Shown here piece by piece: positions 8,126 to 16,953 of a stretch of 64,000 bases of DNA. The position numbers were made by a program, and so were the translations under genes. The first letter of the stretch is position 1. Every line of letters starts with the position of its first letter. Under the pieces are notes generated by a model. That model saw nothing but the letters and a program-made list of their open reading frames with translations, did not search any database and was not told where the DNA came from. This stretch comes from Luteibacter rhizovicinus (lineage in GTDB: Bacteria > Pseudomonadota > Gammaproteobacteria > Xanthomonadales > Rhodanobacteraceae): the NCBI RefSeq assembly GCF_004342265.1, contig NZ_SMCS01000005.1:62001-126000 (forward strand). The letters run 5' to 3'.

Positions 8126-8767
8126 CTACAACGACTGCGAGGGGTAGGGCGTGGCGGGGGTCGGCCAGCTGCGGCGCAGGTCGGGCATGCCGGGAACGGT
8201 GGTCGGCAGCGGCAGCGGCAGTGGACCGGGCATCGTGGGTACCCCGTTGGTGGCGTCGCCCACGATGGCGATGATGCAGCCGCCGCTGTCCAGCGAGCTA
8301 CCGAACGACAGGCGCCCCCAGGGCATTTGCATGACCAGATAGCGATTGGGGAGCATGGCTGGCGCGGCTGGCAGGTTCGTTTCGGACGATGTGCCATGGA
8401 AACTGGTGGCGGCGTCGGTCCGTCCGAAACACGGCTTCTGTTCGAGCTGGATGCTGGTGAACCGGACGATGGGGACGTCGCCGCCATCTTCGTTGCCACG
8501 GGCTTCGAAAGCGGTGACGCGATAGCCGTCCCGGGTGATGAAGGCGGCACTGCGTACGATCTGGGGCGGTGCGTCGTCCGTCGGCCGCAGGCCACCGGGA
8601 ACCCGGCTGGAAAGCGTATCCATGGCGTTGGGCAAGGTGCCCATGGTGCCGTTGATAAGCTCCACCAGGGTTTTGTCGCTACGCGGCACGGTCGTCGCCG
8701 GCGCGGCAACGAGGCCGGGGCTCAGGAGGGCGGCCAGCAGGGCGGCCGTATGGCGTCGAGGTCGCAT
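8126..8767 (-). CDS. secreted hypothetical protein
   Basis: A 213-residue protein with an N-terminal signal peptide: MRPRRHTAALLAALLSPGLVAA, with cleavage likely after VAA. The C-terminus is Pro-rich (PLPLPLPTTVPG). Two Cys in the mature part could form a disulfide. No recognised domain. The start at 8767 is chosen because the signal peptide begins there; the frame stays open to 8878 but those extra residues are not signal-like. Convergent with the MFS gene and divergent from selO. Confidence 0.55.
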   Translation of the reverse strand: MRPRRHTAALLAALLSPGLVAAPATTVPRSDKTLVELINGTMGTLPNAMDTLSSRVPGGLRPTDDAPPQIVRSAAFITRDGYRVTAFEARGNEDGGDVPIVRFTSIQLEQKPCFGRTDAATSFHGTSSETNLPAAPAMLPNRYLVMQMPWGRLSFGSSLDSGGCIIAIVGDATNGVPTMPGPLPLPLPTTVPGMPDLRRSWPTPATPYPSQSL

Positions 8768-8893
8768 GGGGCCGTGATCGGGAAGGGCGCGGGCGCACAG
8801 TGTGCCTGAGCCGGACGCGTTATGTGCGCCTTGCATTGCGCGCGGTCGCCCGGATATCGGTTGTTCGTTCCCCACCATACCCTCGACACCCCT

Positions 8894-10462
8894 ATGCGAT
8901 CACTGCGTTTCGACAATGCATTTGTCCGCGAGTTGCCGGCCGACGACGAATTGGGCGGACGGCCGCGGCAGGTCGAGGGCGCCGCATATTCCTTCGTCTC
9001 TCCGACCCCGGTTGCCGCACCGCGGGTCATCGCGGTTTCGCGGGAGGTGCTGGCGCTTCTGGACATGCCCGCCGACGTGGCGCGAGACCCTGAATTCGCC
9101 AGGGTGTTCGCCGGCAATGAGTTACTTCCGGGGATGCAGTCCTACGCGGCGAACTATGGCGGCCATCAGTTCGGGCACTGGGCCGGGCAGCTCGGCGACG
9201 GCCGGGCCATCGGACTTGGCGAGGCTATCGGCCGGGGCGGCGTGAGCTACGAGCTACAGCTGAAAGGTGCCGGGCGCACGCCTTATTCGCGTGGGGCCGA
9301 TGGCCGGGCGGTATTGCGCTCGTCGATTCGCGAATTCCTCTGTAGCGAGGCGATGCACCACCTGGGCGTGCCCACCACGCGCGCGCTGAGCCTGGTTGCC
9401 ACGGGCGACAGCGTCATGCGGGACATGTTCTACGACGGGCATCCGGAGGCCGAGCCGGGCGCGATCGTCTGTCGCGTGGCGCCGTCGTTCCTTCGGTTCG
9501 GATCGTATGAACTGCCCTCGTCCCGGAACGATGTCCCGCTGCTGCGCCGGCTGGTCGACCATACGATTCGCCATGGTTTTCCTCATTACGGGATCGCGGA
9601 AACCTATGACGAGCGCATTGTCGGCGACTGGTTCGGGGAAGTGTGCGAGCGCACGGCGACGCTGATGGCGCACTGGATGCGCGTCGGTTTCGTCCATGGC
9701 GTGATGAATACCGACAACATGTCGATCCTGGGTCTCACCATCGACTACGGCCCCTATGGCTGGATCGATAACTTCGATATGGACTGGACGCCGAACACGA
9801 CCGACCGCCAGCATCGCCGCTACCGTTTCGGCCAGCAGCCGCAGATTGCTTACTGGAACCTGCATCGGCTGGCTCAGGCGTTGTCGCCGTTGTTTTCGGG
9901 CGTCGAGGCGTTGCAGGAAGGGCTGGGCCGCTATGCCGCCAGGTTCGAGGCGGACGACTCCGCCTTTACGGCCGCCAAGCTCGGCCTGTCCGACTGGCGT
10001 GAAGGCGACGAAGCGCTGGCGCAATCGCTGCGCGAGGTGCTGACGGCGGGCGAGATGGATATGACGCTGTTTTTCCGGGCACTGGGCCGGTTCGATCCGC
10101 AGGCGCCGGACCCGGAGGTTTTTTCGCATGTGTTTTACGACGCGGGAAAGCGGGAAGCGACCGAAGCATCGTTCCGCGACTGGCTGGCGCGTTATTCGGT
10201 GCGTTTGCGTGAGGACGGCGCATCTGTCGAGCAGCGCGGGACGCTGATGAATGCGGCCAACCCTGTCTATGTGCTGCGCAATTACCTGGCTCAGCAGGCG
10301 ATCGACCGTGCGACGGACGGGGACGACGGCGGGGTGCTGGAGTTGCTCGAACTGTTGCGGCGCCCGTATGACGAGCAGCCTGGGAAGGAGGCGTTCGCGG
10401 CGCGCCGCCCGGACTGGGCGCGCGAAAAGGCCGGTTGTTCGATGTTGTCGTGTAGCTCGTAA
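8894..10462 (+). CDS. selO: SelO (YdiU) pseudokinase, protein AMPylase
   Basis: A 522-residue member of the SelO/UPF0061 family. SelO binds ATP in a flipped orientation and transfers AMP to Ser/Thr/Tyr of target proteins, with a role in redox stress. The hallmarks are AANYGGHQFGHWAGQLGDGR (the nucleotide loop) and GVMNTDNMS...DYGPYGWIDNFD (metal-binding Asn and Asp). The C-terminus is CSMLSCSS: Cys occupies the place taken by selenocysteine in eukaryotic SelO, as is usual in bacteria. Length fits the family (about 480-550). The start is the first ATG consistent with the conserved N-terminus. Confidence 0.9.
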   Translation: MRSLRFDNAFVRELPADDELGGRPRQVEGAAYSFVSPTPVAAPRVIAVSREVLALLDMPADVARDPEFARVFAGNELLPGMQSYAANYGGHQFGHWAGQLGDGRAIGLGEAIGRGGVSYELQLKGAGRTPYSRGADGRAVLRSSIREFLCSEAMHHLGVPTTRALSLVATGDSVMRDMFYDGHPEAEPGAIVCRVAPSFLRFGSYELPSSRNDVPLLRRLVDHTIRHGFPHYGIAETYDERIVGDWFGEVCERTATLMAHWMRVGFVHGVMNTDNMSILGLTIDYGPYGWIDNFDMDWTPNTTDRQHRRYRFGQQPQIAYWNLHRLAQALSPLFSGVEALQEGLGRYAARFEADDSAFTAAKLGLSDWREGDEALAQSLREVLTAGEMDMTLFFRALGRFDPQAPDPEVFSHVFYDAGKREATEASFRDWLARYSVRLREDGASVEQRGTLMNAANPVYVLRNYLAQQAIDRATDGDDGGVLELLELLRRPYDEQPGKEAFAARRPDWAREKAGCSMLSCSS

Positions 10463-10550
10463 TCGGGCTGGACTGGGGCCTCCGAAACCCTTGGTGCCAG
10501 CTAGCTCTCTGTAGCAAGGCTCTGCTGTGGGACGGCTCTCCAGTGAGGCC

Positions 10551-10703
10551 GGCTCTCTGTGGGAGCGCGCCTGCGCGCGAAAGCCAACGAAGCGGCGATG
10601 CTGTGGGTGGCATCCGCAGCCAGAAGATAGGGCTCGCGGATGAGAGTATCCGGCGTCCTCGCCCCGTTGGCTTTCGCGCGCAGGCGCGCTCCCACAGAGA
10701 GCC
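10551..10703. repeat. perfect 39-bp inverted repeat (REP-like element)
   Basis: Arms at 10551-10589 and 10665-10703 are exact reverse complements (39 of 39) and enclose a 75-bp spacer. Each arm contains the GTGGGAGCGCGCCTGCG core and a GCCAACG end. Related copies occur at 36453-36597 and 44867-44939. It fills most of the 344-bp gap between selO and rsmC. It could act as a terminator or mRNA-stabilising element, or be a dispersed REP/BIME unit mobilised by a RAYT enzyme encoded elsewhere. Confidence 0.8.
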
Positions 10704-10769
10704 ACCACAGGGAGCCATCCCACAGGGATCCGTTGCGGACATGCGACGGCCGGGGGAGGAGCCATGCGC

Positions 10770-10775
10770 TAGAAT
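10770..10775 (+). promoter_or_regulatory. candidate -10 element for the rsmC operon
   Basis: TAGAAT, five of six matches to TATAAT, 31 bp before the chosen GTG start of rsmC and just after the repeat. No convincing -35 is seen at 16-18 bp. Similar lone boxes precede feoA and gpx in this window. Confidence 0.3.
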
Positions 10776-10806
10776 CGCCGGTCGTCCTCTTGCCCCAAGG
10801 CACCTC

Positions 10807-11862
10807 GTGGCCCCAGGCCTTCATTCCGACGTGGCGCTCGATGCGCTCTTCGTTCCCTTCGACACCGGCGACCTGCGTTTCCCGGCGGACGGCCGCGTGC
10901 TGTTCCTGCGCGCGCGCGATGGCTTCCGCGCGCGCGAACTGCGCCGCCCGGGCTGGGTGATGCAGCAGTCGTTCCGGCCGTTCGCCGACGCGCTGGAGCG
11001 TTCGGGCTTCGATGTGGTCGCCGATGCGCCCGACGAGGTGTTCCCGCTGGTGCTGGTGCTGCCCACGCGTCAGCGCGAGGAAACGCGCGCGCTGTTCGCC
11101 CGGGCGCTTCGGCAGGTCGCGCCGGGCGGGATCGTCGTCGCCAGCGTTCCGAACGCGGAAGGCGCACGCACAGCCGAAAGCGATCTGACCGCGCTTGCCG
11201 GAGGCGTCACGCAGATATCCAAGCACAAATGTCGCGTGTTCTGGACCCGGCCCGGCGCCATTGTCGACGACGCGCTGATGCAAGCCTGGCTGGCGTTGGA
11301 CGAACCGGTTCGCATCGCCGGCGACCGTTTCGTCAGCCGGCGCGGCCTGTTTGCCTGGGACCGGATAGACGTGGCGTCCGCGCTGCTTGCCGAGGTGCTG
11401 CCGTCCGATCTTTCAGGGACCGTGGCCGACCTGGGCGCAGGCTTCGGCTATCTGTCGTGCGAAGTGCTGGATCGTTGCGCCGCCGTGACGGATATCGATC
11501 TCTACGAGGCGGAGGCGCGCGCGCTGCAACCCGCGCGCATGAATGTGGAAGCGGCCGTGGCGCGGCACGACAGGCCCGTTCGTTTCGACGTCCTCTGGCG
11601 CGATGTCACCGCCGGACTCGACCGGCGCTATCACGCCATCGTGTCCAATCCGCCGTTCCATCAGGGCAGGGCGGACCAGCCCGAACTCGGTCGCGCGTTT
11701 ATCGAACGCGCCGCGGATGCGCTCGTGCACGGCGGCGTACTGTGGATGGTGGCCAACCGGCACCTGCCTTACGAGAGCACGCTCGCGGCGCGCTTCGTGC
11801 AGGTGCGTACGGTCATCGAACGCGATGGATTCAAAGTAATCGAAGCACGGGGTGTGCGATGA
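10807..11862 (+). CDS. rsmC: 16S rRNA (guanine-N2)-methyltransferase, RsmC-like
   Basis: A SAM-dependent methyltransferase of the RsmC/RlmG group; RsmC methylates G1207 of 16S rRNA. It has two related domains. The N-terminal one is degenerate; the C-terminal one has the SAM loop VADLGAGFGYLS and the catalytic NPPFH motif (residues 281-285). The frame stays open upstream through the 39-bp repeat, so I place the start at GTG 10807, which has AAGG six bases upstream and gives 351 residues against 343 in E. coli. The end overlaps rsuA by ATGA. RlmG is the main alternative, but the length and rsuA neighbour favour RsmC. Confidence 0.78.
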   Translation: MAPGLHSDVALDALFVPFDTGDLRFPADGRVLFLRARDGFRARELRRPGWVMQQSFRPFADALERSGFDVVADAPDEVFPLVLVLPTRQREETRALFARALRQVAPGGIVVASVPNAEGARTAESDLTALAGGVTQISKHKCRVFWTRPGAIVDDALMQAWLALDEPVRIAGDRFVSRRGLFAWDRIDVASALLAEVLPSDLSGTVADLGAGFGYLSCEVLDRCAAVTDIDLYEAEARALQPARMNVEAAVARHDRPVRFDVLWRDVTAGLDRRYHAIVSNPPFHQGRADQPELGRAFIERAADALVHGGVLWMVANRHLPYESTLAARFVQVRTVIERDGFKVIEARGVR

Positions 11863-12569
11863 AACTGGTAAAACTTCTGGCCAATCTTGGCTATGGCAGC
11901 CGTAAGCAGGTGGCCGCGATGTTTCGCGAAGGCCTGGTCACGGATGTCGATGGCGAAGTGCTGTACGCCGACGACAAGGTCGAACACGATCGCATTCTGT
12001 TCGAGGGCGAGCCTCTCGATCCGCCGCAAGGCCTGATCGTACTGCTGAATAAGCCGCTTGGCGTTACCTGCTCGCGCAAGGATGTGGGCTGTCTGGTTTA
12101 CGACTTGCTGCCACCACGCTTCGCGTTGCGCAATCCCGTGCTGTCGACGGTCGGGCGGTTGGACCGCGAAACGTCGGGACTGTTGCTGTTCACCGACGAC
12201 GGTCCGTTGCTGCACCGGATCATTTCACCGAAATCGCGATTGGCCAAGGTGTATGAAGCGACGCTGGCCTCGGACCTGCGTGGCGACGAAGGCGATATCT
12301 TCGCCGCCGGCACGCTGATGCTCGAAGGCGAGAACGATCCGCTCGCGCCCGCGAAGCTCGACGTGCTGACACCGCGTAAAGCGAGGGTCTCGCTGACCGA
12401 AGGCCGTTATCACCAGGTGCGCCGGATGTTCGCCGCCGTGGGCAATCACGTCGAAGCGCTGGAACGTGTTTCGCTTGGCGGTCTTACGCTCGACGGTCTG
12501 CCATCGGGGCAGTGGCGCGCGCTCGACGCGGCGGATATCGCACGTATCTTTTCATCGGAGTCCCCATGA
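11859..12569 (+). CDS. rsuA: 16S rRNA pseudouridine(516) synthase RsuA
   Basis: A 236-residue enzyme making pseudouridine at position 516 of 16S rRNA. It has an S4-like N-terminus (VKLLANLGYGSRKQVAAMFREG), then the RsuA core: LNKPLGVTCS, GRLDRETSGLL with catalytic Asp102, and GRYHQVRRMF. Length and Asp position agree with E. coli RsuA. It is translationally coupled at both ends: its ATG lies in the rsmC stop and its stop overlaps the next ATG. Two 16S rRNA modification enzymes are thus made from one mRNA. Confidence 0.88.
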   Translation: MKLVKLLANLGYGSRKQVAAMFREGLVTDVDGEVLYADDKVEHDRILFEGEPLDPPQGLIVLLNKPLGVTCSRKDVGCLVYDLLPPRFALRNPVLSTVGRLDRETSGLLLFTDDGPLLHRIISPKSRLAKVYEATLASDLRGDEGDIFAAGTLMLEGENDPLAPAKLDVLTPRKARVSLTEGRYHQVRRMFAAVGNHVEALERVSLGGLTLDGLPSGQWRALDAADIARIFSSESP

Positions 12570-12955
12570 GCCAGGAACTGTCGGCCGTCACTTTTCTCGT
12601 TCGCGATTACGACGAGGCCATCGCTTATTTCACCGGTGCGCTCGGATTCGCGTTGCTCGAGGACACCGCGCTGTCGCCTTCGAAGCGCTGGGTCCGCGTG
12701 GCGCCGTCCGGTGCGAACGGCAGCTGCCTGCTGCTCGCGGTTGCCGACACGGACGATCAGCGCGCTGCCGTGGGCAGGCAGACCGGCGGGCGCGTGGGTT
12801 ATTTCCTGCATACGACGGATTTCGAAGCCGACTACGCGCGGATGCGCGAGGCGGGTGTGCGTTTTATCGAAGAGCCGCGCCGGGAGAGTTATGCGACGGT
12901 GGTGGTGTTCGAGGATTTGTACGGGAATCGGTGGGATTTGTTGCAGCGGGCTTAA
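12566..12955 (+). CDS. VOC (glyoxalase/bleomycin resistance) family protein
   Basis: A 129-residue protein of the vicinal-oxygen-chelate fold. VTFLVRDYDEAIAYFTGALGF is the first beta-alpha-beta unit, and residues from about 75 on form the second, ending VVVFEDLYGNRWDLLQ. The Glu in VFEDLYGN is the usual C-terminal metal ligand, but the first-half His ligand is not clear. The substrate is unknown. Last gene of the rsmC-rsuA unit, with ATGA overlap. Confidence 0.75.
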   Translation: MSQELSAVTFLVRDYDEAIAYFTGALGFALLEDTALSPSKRWVRVAPSGANGSCLLLAVADTDDQRAAVGRQTGGRVGYFLHTTDFEADYARMREAGVRFIEEPRRESYATVVVFEDLYGNRWDLLQRA

Positions 12956-12987
12956 GAGCACTCGGCGTATAGCGAAAACCGATTGCC

Positions 12988-13025
12988 TCGCTGCGGATTC
13001 CGGCGCATGCCGGAATCCGCAGCGA
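12988..13025. repeat. REP-like perfect hairpin (17-bp arms)
   Basis: Arms 12988-13004 and 13009-13025 are perfect reverse complements around a 4-nt loop. The core ATTCCGGC-GCAT-GCCGGAAT is shared with the repeat at 41647-41688. It lies 33 bp after the VOC gene and has no T-tract, so it is more likely a dispersed palindrome, perhaps protecting the rsmC-operon mRNA 3' end. Confidence 0.75.
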
Positions 13026-13148
13026 TAGTGTCTGGGCGTGCCGGCACGCCCCCGGCTGTGTTTCGTGGGTCCCGCACCGCGCGATAGACGCCCCCTACAC
13101 CGATCCTGCAGTATCGATGTCCCACTTAACGGACGAGGAACCCCCACG

Positions 13149-13679
13149 ATGAACAAGATCGCATACGCATTGACCGGCCTGCTTCTGTGTTCCACCGCCT
13201 TCGCCGCCGACAAAACCCTCGAAGTGCCCATGAACGCCGTCACCGCCGATGGTGTCGGCGCCGCGGTCGGCAAGATCACGGTGACCGAGAGCAAGTACGG
13301 CCTACTTTTCACGCCCGATCTCAAGGGGCTGGCACCGGGCGTCCACGGTTTCCACCTGCACGCCAATCCGAGCTGCGAACCGGGCGAGAAGGACGGCAAG
13401 AAGGGCGCGGCGCTTGCCGCCGGCGGCCACTTCGACCCGGCGAAGACCAACAAGCACGAAGGTCCTTACTCCGACTCGGGCCATGAAGGCGATCTTCCCG
13501 CGCTGACCGTGACGGCCGATGGCAGCAGTGCCACGGAGGTTCTTGCCCCGCGTCTGAAGACGCTGGCGGAGCTGAAGGGGCATGCGCTGATGGTGCATGC
13601 CGGTGGCGACAACCATTCCGATCATCCCGAAGCGCTGGGCGGCGGCGGTGCGCGCATTGTCTGCGGCGTGGTGAAGTAA
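13149..13679 (+). CDS. sodC: periplasmic Cu/Zn superoxide dismutase
   Basis: A 176-residue enzyme that dismutates superoxide in the periplasm. Signal peptide [20 protein letters not shown] is followed by the mature SodC domain. The metal ligands are visible: [11 protein letters not shown] (Cu His pair and first disulfide Cys), AGGHFDP, GHEGDLP (Zn His/Asp region), and [12 protein letters not shown]...VCGVV (last Cu His and second Cys). The start has GAGGAA eight bases upstream. The region before it (12956-13148) holds only the hairpin. Confidence 0.93.
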   Translation: MNKIAYALTGLLLCSTAFAADKTLEVPMNAVTADGVGAAVGKITVTESKYGLLFTPDLKGLAPGVHGFHLHANPSCEPGEKDGKKGAALAAGGHFDPAKTNKHEGPYSDSGHEGDLPALTVTADGSSATEVLAPRLKTLAELKGHALMVHAGGDNHSDHPEALGGGGARIVCGVVK

Positions 13680-13690
13680 GACCACAAGCA

Positions 13691-13719
13691 CGCGGCGTCG
13701 CCATGCTGGCGGCGCCGCG
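13691..13719 (+). terminator. hairpin after sodC
   Basis: CGCGGCGTCGCC and GGCGGCGCCGCG pair over 12 positions, with one G-U, around a 5-nt loop 11 bp after the sodC stop. There is no T-tract, so intrinsic termination is uncertain. Confidence 0.45.
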
Positions 13720-13767
13720 TATCCCGGCCGTACACTCCGGCGTCGACCACGCCACCGAGAGTACGTC

Positions 13768-15546
13768 ATGCCGAAGTTGTCCAGAACGCTGCTGAGTGCC
13801 GCCCTCGTCCTCGCGCTGCCCACGTTCGCGCATGCCGCCGAGCCGGCTCAGGCGGTCCAGCCGGCCAGTCAGAGCGACAAGACTTTCATGGCGCTCGCCG
13901 ACGCGTACTTCGACGGTTTCTATTTTCCGAACAATCCCACCGCAGCCACCACGGCAGGCATCCATCGCTATGACGGACAGCTCGAGAATGCCAGCAAGGC
14001 AGGTATCGATGCGCAGGTAAAGGCGCTGCGCGACTGGGAGTCCCGTTTCGCGGCCGTAGCGCCCAAGACGCTTGGCGAACAGGTAGCCGGCGATCGCGAG
14101 TTGCTGCTGAACAGTGTGCGCGGTCAGCTGCTGACGCTGACCGTCATCAAGCCCTGGGAAAAGAATCCGGACTTCTACTCAAGCGGCATCGCGAGTAGCG
14201 CGTTCACGCTGATGGCGCGCAAGTTCGCCTCGGCGGACGATCGCATGCGCTCGCTGGTTTCGCGCGAGAAGCACATGCTCGACACACTGGCCGCGGCGCG
14301 GACCAATCTCGTCAATCCGCCGAAGATCTACACGGAGATTGCGCTGGAGCAGTTGCCGGGTCTGCTGACGTTCTTCCAGAACGACGTCCCCGCCGCGTTC
14401 GTCGACGTGAAGGATGCCGCGCTTCGCAAGGAGTTCGATGCGTCCAACGGCGCCGTGATAAAGGCGCTCGACGACTACCAGACCTGGCTGAAGAGCGACG
14501 TCCTGCCGCGCTCGAAGGGCGACTTCCGGATCGGCGCCGACACGTATCGCAAGAAACTGGCGTACGACGAGATGGTGGACACGCCGCTCGACAAGCTCGT
14601 CGCCATCGACATGGAAAACATGCGCGCCAATCAGCGTGAGTTCGCGCGCGTGGCGAAGGAGCTCGATCCGACCAAAACGCCAGCGCAGGTGCTGGCCGAC
14701 CTGGCCGCCGATCATCCGCCGGGCGACAAGCTGCTGGATACGTTCCGCGCCAGTTTCGACAAGCTCATAGGCTTCATCGAGGACAAGGGCATCATCACGA
14801 TTCCCTCGAAGGTAAGACCGATCCTCGAAGAAACGCCGCCTTTCATGCGTGCGACGACGTTCGCTTCCATGGACACCCCGGGACCGTACGAAACCGTCGC
14901 CAAGGAAGCGTATTTCAACGTCACGCTGCCCGAGGCGGGCTGGGACAAACAGCGCACCGACGATTTCATGGCGCAGTTCAGCTATCCGGTAATCAGCAGC
15001 GTTGCCGTGCACGAAGCCTATCCCGGCCACTACATCCAGTTCCTGTGGATGCACCAGGTGGACGACCGCGTGCGCAAGCTCGTGGGCGCGAACAGCAATG
15101 CCGAGGGCTGGGCGCATTATTGCGAGCAGATGATGCTGGATGAAGGCTTTGCACAGGCGTTGTATCCGAACGATCCGCGTCAGCAGAAACTGCTGAAACT
15201 GGGTCAGTTACAGGATGCGTTGCTGCGCAACGCGCGCTTCATCGTCGGCATCAAGATGCATAGTGGCCAGATGACGTTCGATCAGGCGGTCGACTTCTTC
15301 GTGAAGGAAGGCTATCAGTCTCGCGGCGTTGGCCTGATCGAAACCAAACGTGGCACGTCCGATCCGACTTATCTCTATTACACGCTCGGCAAGCTCGAGA
15401 TACTCAAGCTGCGCGCCGACCTTCAGGCAAAGCAGGGGGCGAAGTTCGACGTGCATCGCTTCCACGACGATTTCATGCGGCAGGGTTTCGCGCCGATCAA
15501 GATCGTTCGTCGCGCCATGTTGCACGACGATTCGGCGCCATTGTGA
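13768..15546 (+). CDS. secreted DUF885 family metallopeptidase-like protein
   Basis: A 592-residue protein. A signal peptide (residues 1-23, cleavage after AHA) sends it to the periplasm. The rest is the DUF885 domain, with the zinc motif HEAYPGH (His415 to His421; HExxxxH rather than HExxH) and GWAHYCEQMM downstream supplying the likely third ligand Glu. DUF885 proteins are gluzincin-like and thought to be peptidases or carboxypeptidases; the substrate is unknown. Length is normal. A hairpin follows the stop and separates it from the convergent GGDEF gene. Confidence 0.85.
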   Translation: MPKLSRTLLSAALVLALPTFAHAAEPAQAVQPASQSDKTFMALADAYFDGFYFPNNPTAATTAGIHRYDGQLENASKAGIDAQVKALRDWESRFAAVAPKTLGEQVAGDRELLLNSVRGQLLTLTVIKPWEKNPDFYSSGIASSAFTLMARKFASADDRMRSLVSREKHMLDTLAAARTNLVNPPKIYTEIALEQLPGLLTFFQNDVPAAFVDVKDAALRKEFDASNGAVIKALDDYQTWLKSDVLPRSKGDFRIGADTYRKKLAYDEMVDTPLDKLVAIDMENMRANQREFARVAKELDPTKTPAQVLADLAADHPPGDKLLDTFRASFDKLIGFIEDKGIITIPSKVRPILEETPPFMRATTFASMDTPGPYETVAKEAYFNVTLPEAGWDKQRTDDFMAQFSYPVISSVAVHEAYPGHYIQFLWMHQVDDRVRKLVGANSNAEGWAHYCEQMMLDEGFAQALYPNDPRQQKLLKLGQLQDALLRNARFIVGIKMHSGQMTFDQAVDFFVKEGYQSRGVGLIETKRGTSDPTYLYYTLGKLEILKLRADLQAKQGAKFDVHRFHDDFMRQGFAPIKIVRRAMLHDDSAPL

Positions 15547-15569
15547 TGGGTTGATCTCGGGGCTTCTTG

Positions 15570-15597
15570 TGCAGGAGCGCTCTTGAGCGTTCCTGCA
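15570..15597. terminator. bidirectional hairpin between convergent genes
   Basis: TGCAGGAGCGCT and AGCGTTCCTGCA pair at 11 of 12 positions around CTTG, between two convergent genes whose stops lie 24 and 19 bp away. The AGGAGCGCTC part resembles the REP cores elsewhere in the window. No long T-tract on either side. Confidence 0.5.
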
Positions 15598-15615
15598 AAG
15601 GAGAGGCGAGTCCGC

Positions 15616-16674
15616 TCAGAACAGGTCGATGCTTCCCGCCGGCATCGGCGTCGCCAGTTCGCCGCGTTCGGTCAGCGCTTCGTAGCCGTACACGCTGTTG
15701 CGGCCGTTCTGCTTCGCGAAGTACAGCGCCTTGTCGGCACGATCGAGCACGATTTCCGGATAGTCGTGTTCGCCGATGAGGGCGTATCCGATGCTGACGG
15801 TGACGTTGCCGACCTGGGGGAAGTTGTGATCGGCGATGTGCTGGCGGAAACGATCGAGCGTCGCGTTTACCGATGCCTCGTCGGCAGCGGTGATCAGCAT
15901 GACGAATTCTTCGCCGCCGAAGCGAAACAGGATATCGGACTGGCGGAACGACGCACGCATCCGCTGCGCGAGCATCAGGATCACTTCGTCGCCGTAGACA
16001 TGGCCGTAGGTGTCGTTGATGCGCTTGAAGTGGTCGATGTCGAGGATGGCCAGCCATATCCGCGAATCGTCGACGGCCGTGCGCCGCTCGTCGACTTGCC
16101 TGAGTGCGCGTTCGGAGTGCGATTTCAGCAACCGGCGCAGGCGTTGTTCGAAGCTCCGCCGGTTGTACAGGCCGGTGAGCTTGTCGCGCTCGCTCTCGTT
16201 GAGCAGGGCGATGTAGTTGCCGTAAATACGCGAGAAGCCGTCGATCAGGGGGCGGATCGCGTCCAGCGGCTCGCCCGATTCGAGCATCAGCGCGCCGATG
16301 GCGACGTGGTCCCTCTGTACGGGAACGATCAGGCGCGATACGCCGTCGGGAGTGATTTCACTGATGGCTTCGAGCGTATCCATGCTGCGGATCAGGCTTT
16401 TGGCGAGTACGGCGTCCTGGTGCGCGCCGACCGCGTTCACGACCAGCGTGTCTTCGTCGTTCCGGGTGCACACCACCAGCGACTCGATCGGATGCAGGGG
16501 ATCGTCGCCGCGTTTGCACAGGGCGACCGACCCGACCGTGACCAGCTCGGCCAGCGAGAGGACCAGGCTGTGATCCAGGGCGTCGATGTCACGGTGATGG
16601 GTGAACTCGGCCACGGAGGCGAGCAGCCGCGATTCGGGCAGGGCGTCGGAAGCGAAGGGCCATGTGCCTCTCAT
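15616..16674 (-). CDS. diguanylate cyclase with N-terminal GAF-like sensor
   Basis: A 352-residue cytosolic protein. Residues 10-165 look like a GAF domain (PVQRDHVAIGALMLESGEP). The GGDEF domain begins at DKLTGLYNRRSF, with the active site RFGGEEF, so it should make c-di-GMP from two GTP. RQSD five residues before GGEEF is the RxxD inhibitory site, so product feedback is expected. No transmembrane segment or signal peptide is seen. The 279 bp upstream, before the DUF2236 gene, shows no gene. Confidence 0.85.
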   Translation of the reverse strand: MRGTWPFASDALPESRLLASVAEFTHHRDIDALDHSLVLSLAELVTVGSVALCKRGDDPLHPIESLVVCTRNDEDTLVVNAVGAHQDAVLAKSLIRSMDTLEAISEITPDGVSRLIVPVQRDHVAIGALMLESGEPLDAIRPLIDGFSRIYGNYIALLNESERDKLTGLYNRRSFEQRLRRLLKSHSERALRQVDERRTAVDDSRIWLAILDIDHFKRINDTYGHVYGDEVILMLAQRMRASFRQSDILFRFGGEEFVMLITAADEASVNATLDRFRQHIADHNFPQVGNVTVSIGYALIGEHDYPEIVLDRADKALYFAKQNGRNSVYGYEALTERGELATPMPAGSIDLF

Positions 16675-16953
16675 GCCGGCACGGCCCGACGCGAGGCAGC
16701 GGCCTCGGGAGGGTTTTTCGCTGGGTTGTTTCCTGATGGCACCGACGGCTTCCTCCCCCGAGTAGATGCGCTCAACGCCCCGTGTTCAACCACGTGCTGT
16801 TGCGCCTGAGGACATCTCTCCTTAGTCCTTTAGCGGCAACGCAGCCCCTTACTTTAGTCGAAATGCAAGTCGATGTGCCAATTTGTGACGCAGTTCCTTG
16901 CCTGATGGCGTCATGCCATCCGGATCGAGGCAGCTTTTCGGCACGAGGGACCG

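Noticed and set aside
10551-10703. Possible CRISPR-like repeat
   Set aside because: Only two arms in inverted orientation, not direct repeats with spacers; no cas genes.
10543-10806. Extension of rsmC upstream to 10543
   Set aside because: It would translate the 39-bp inverted repeat; the protein similarity begins only after the GTG at 10807.
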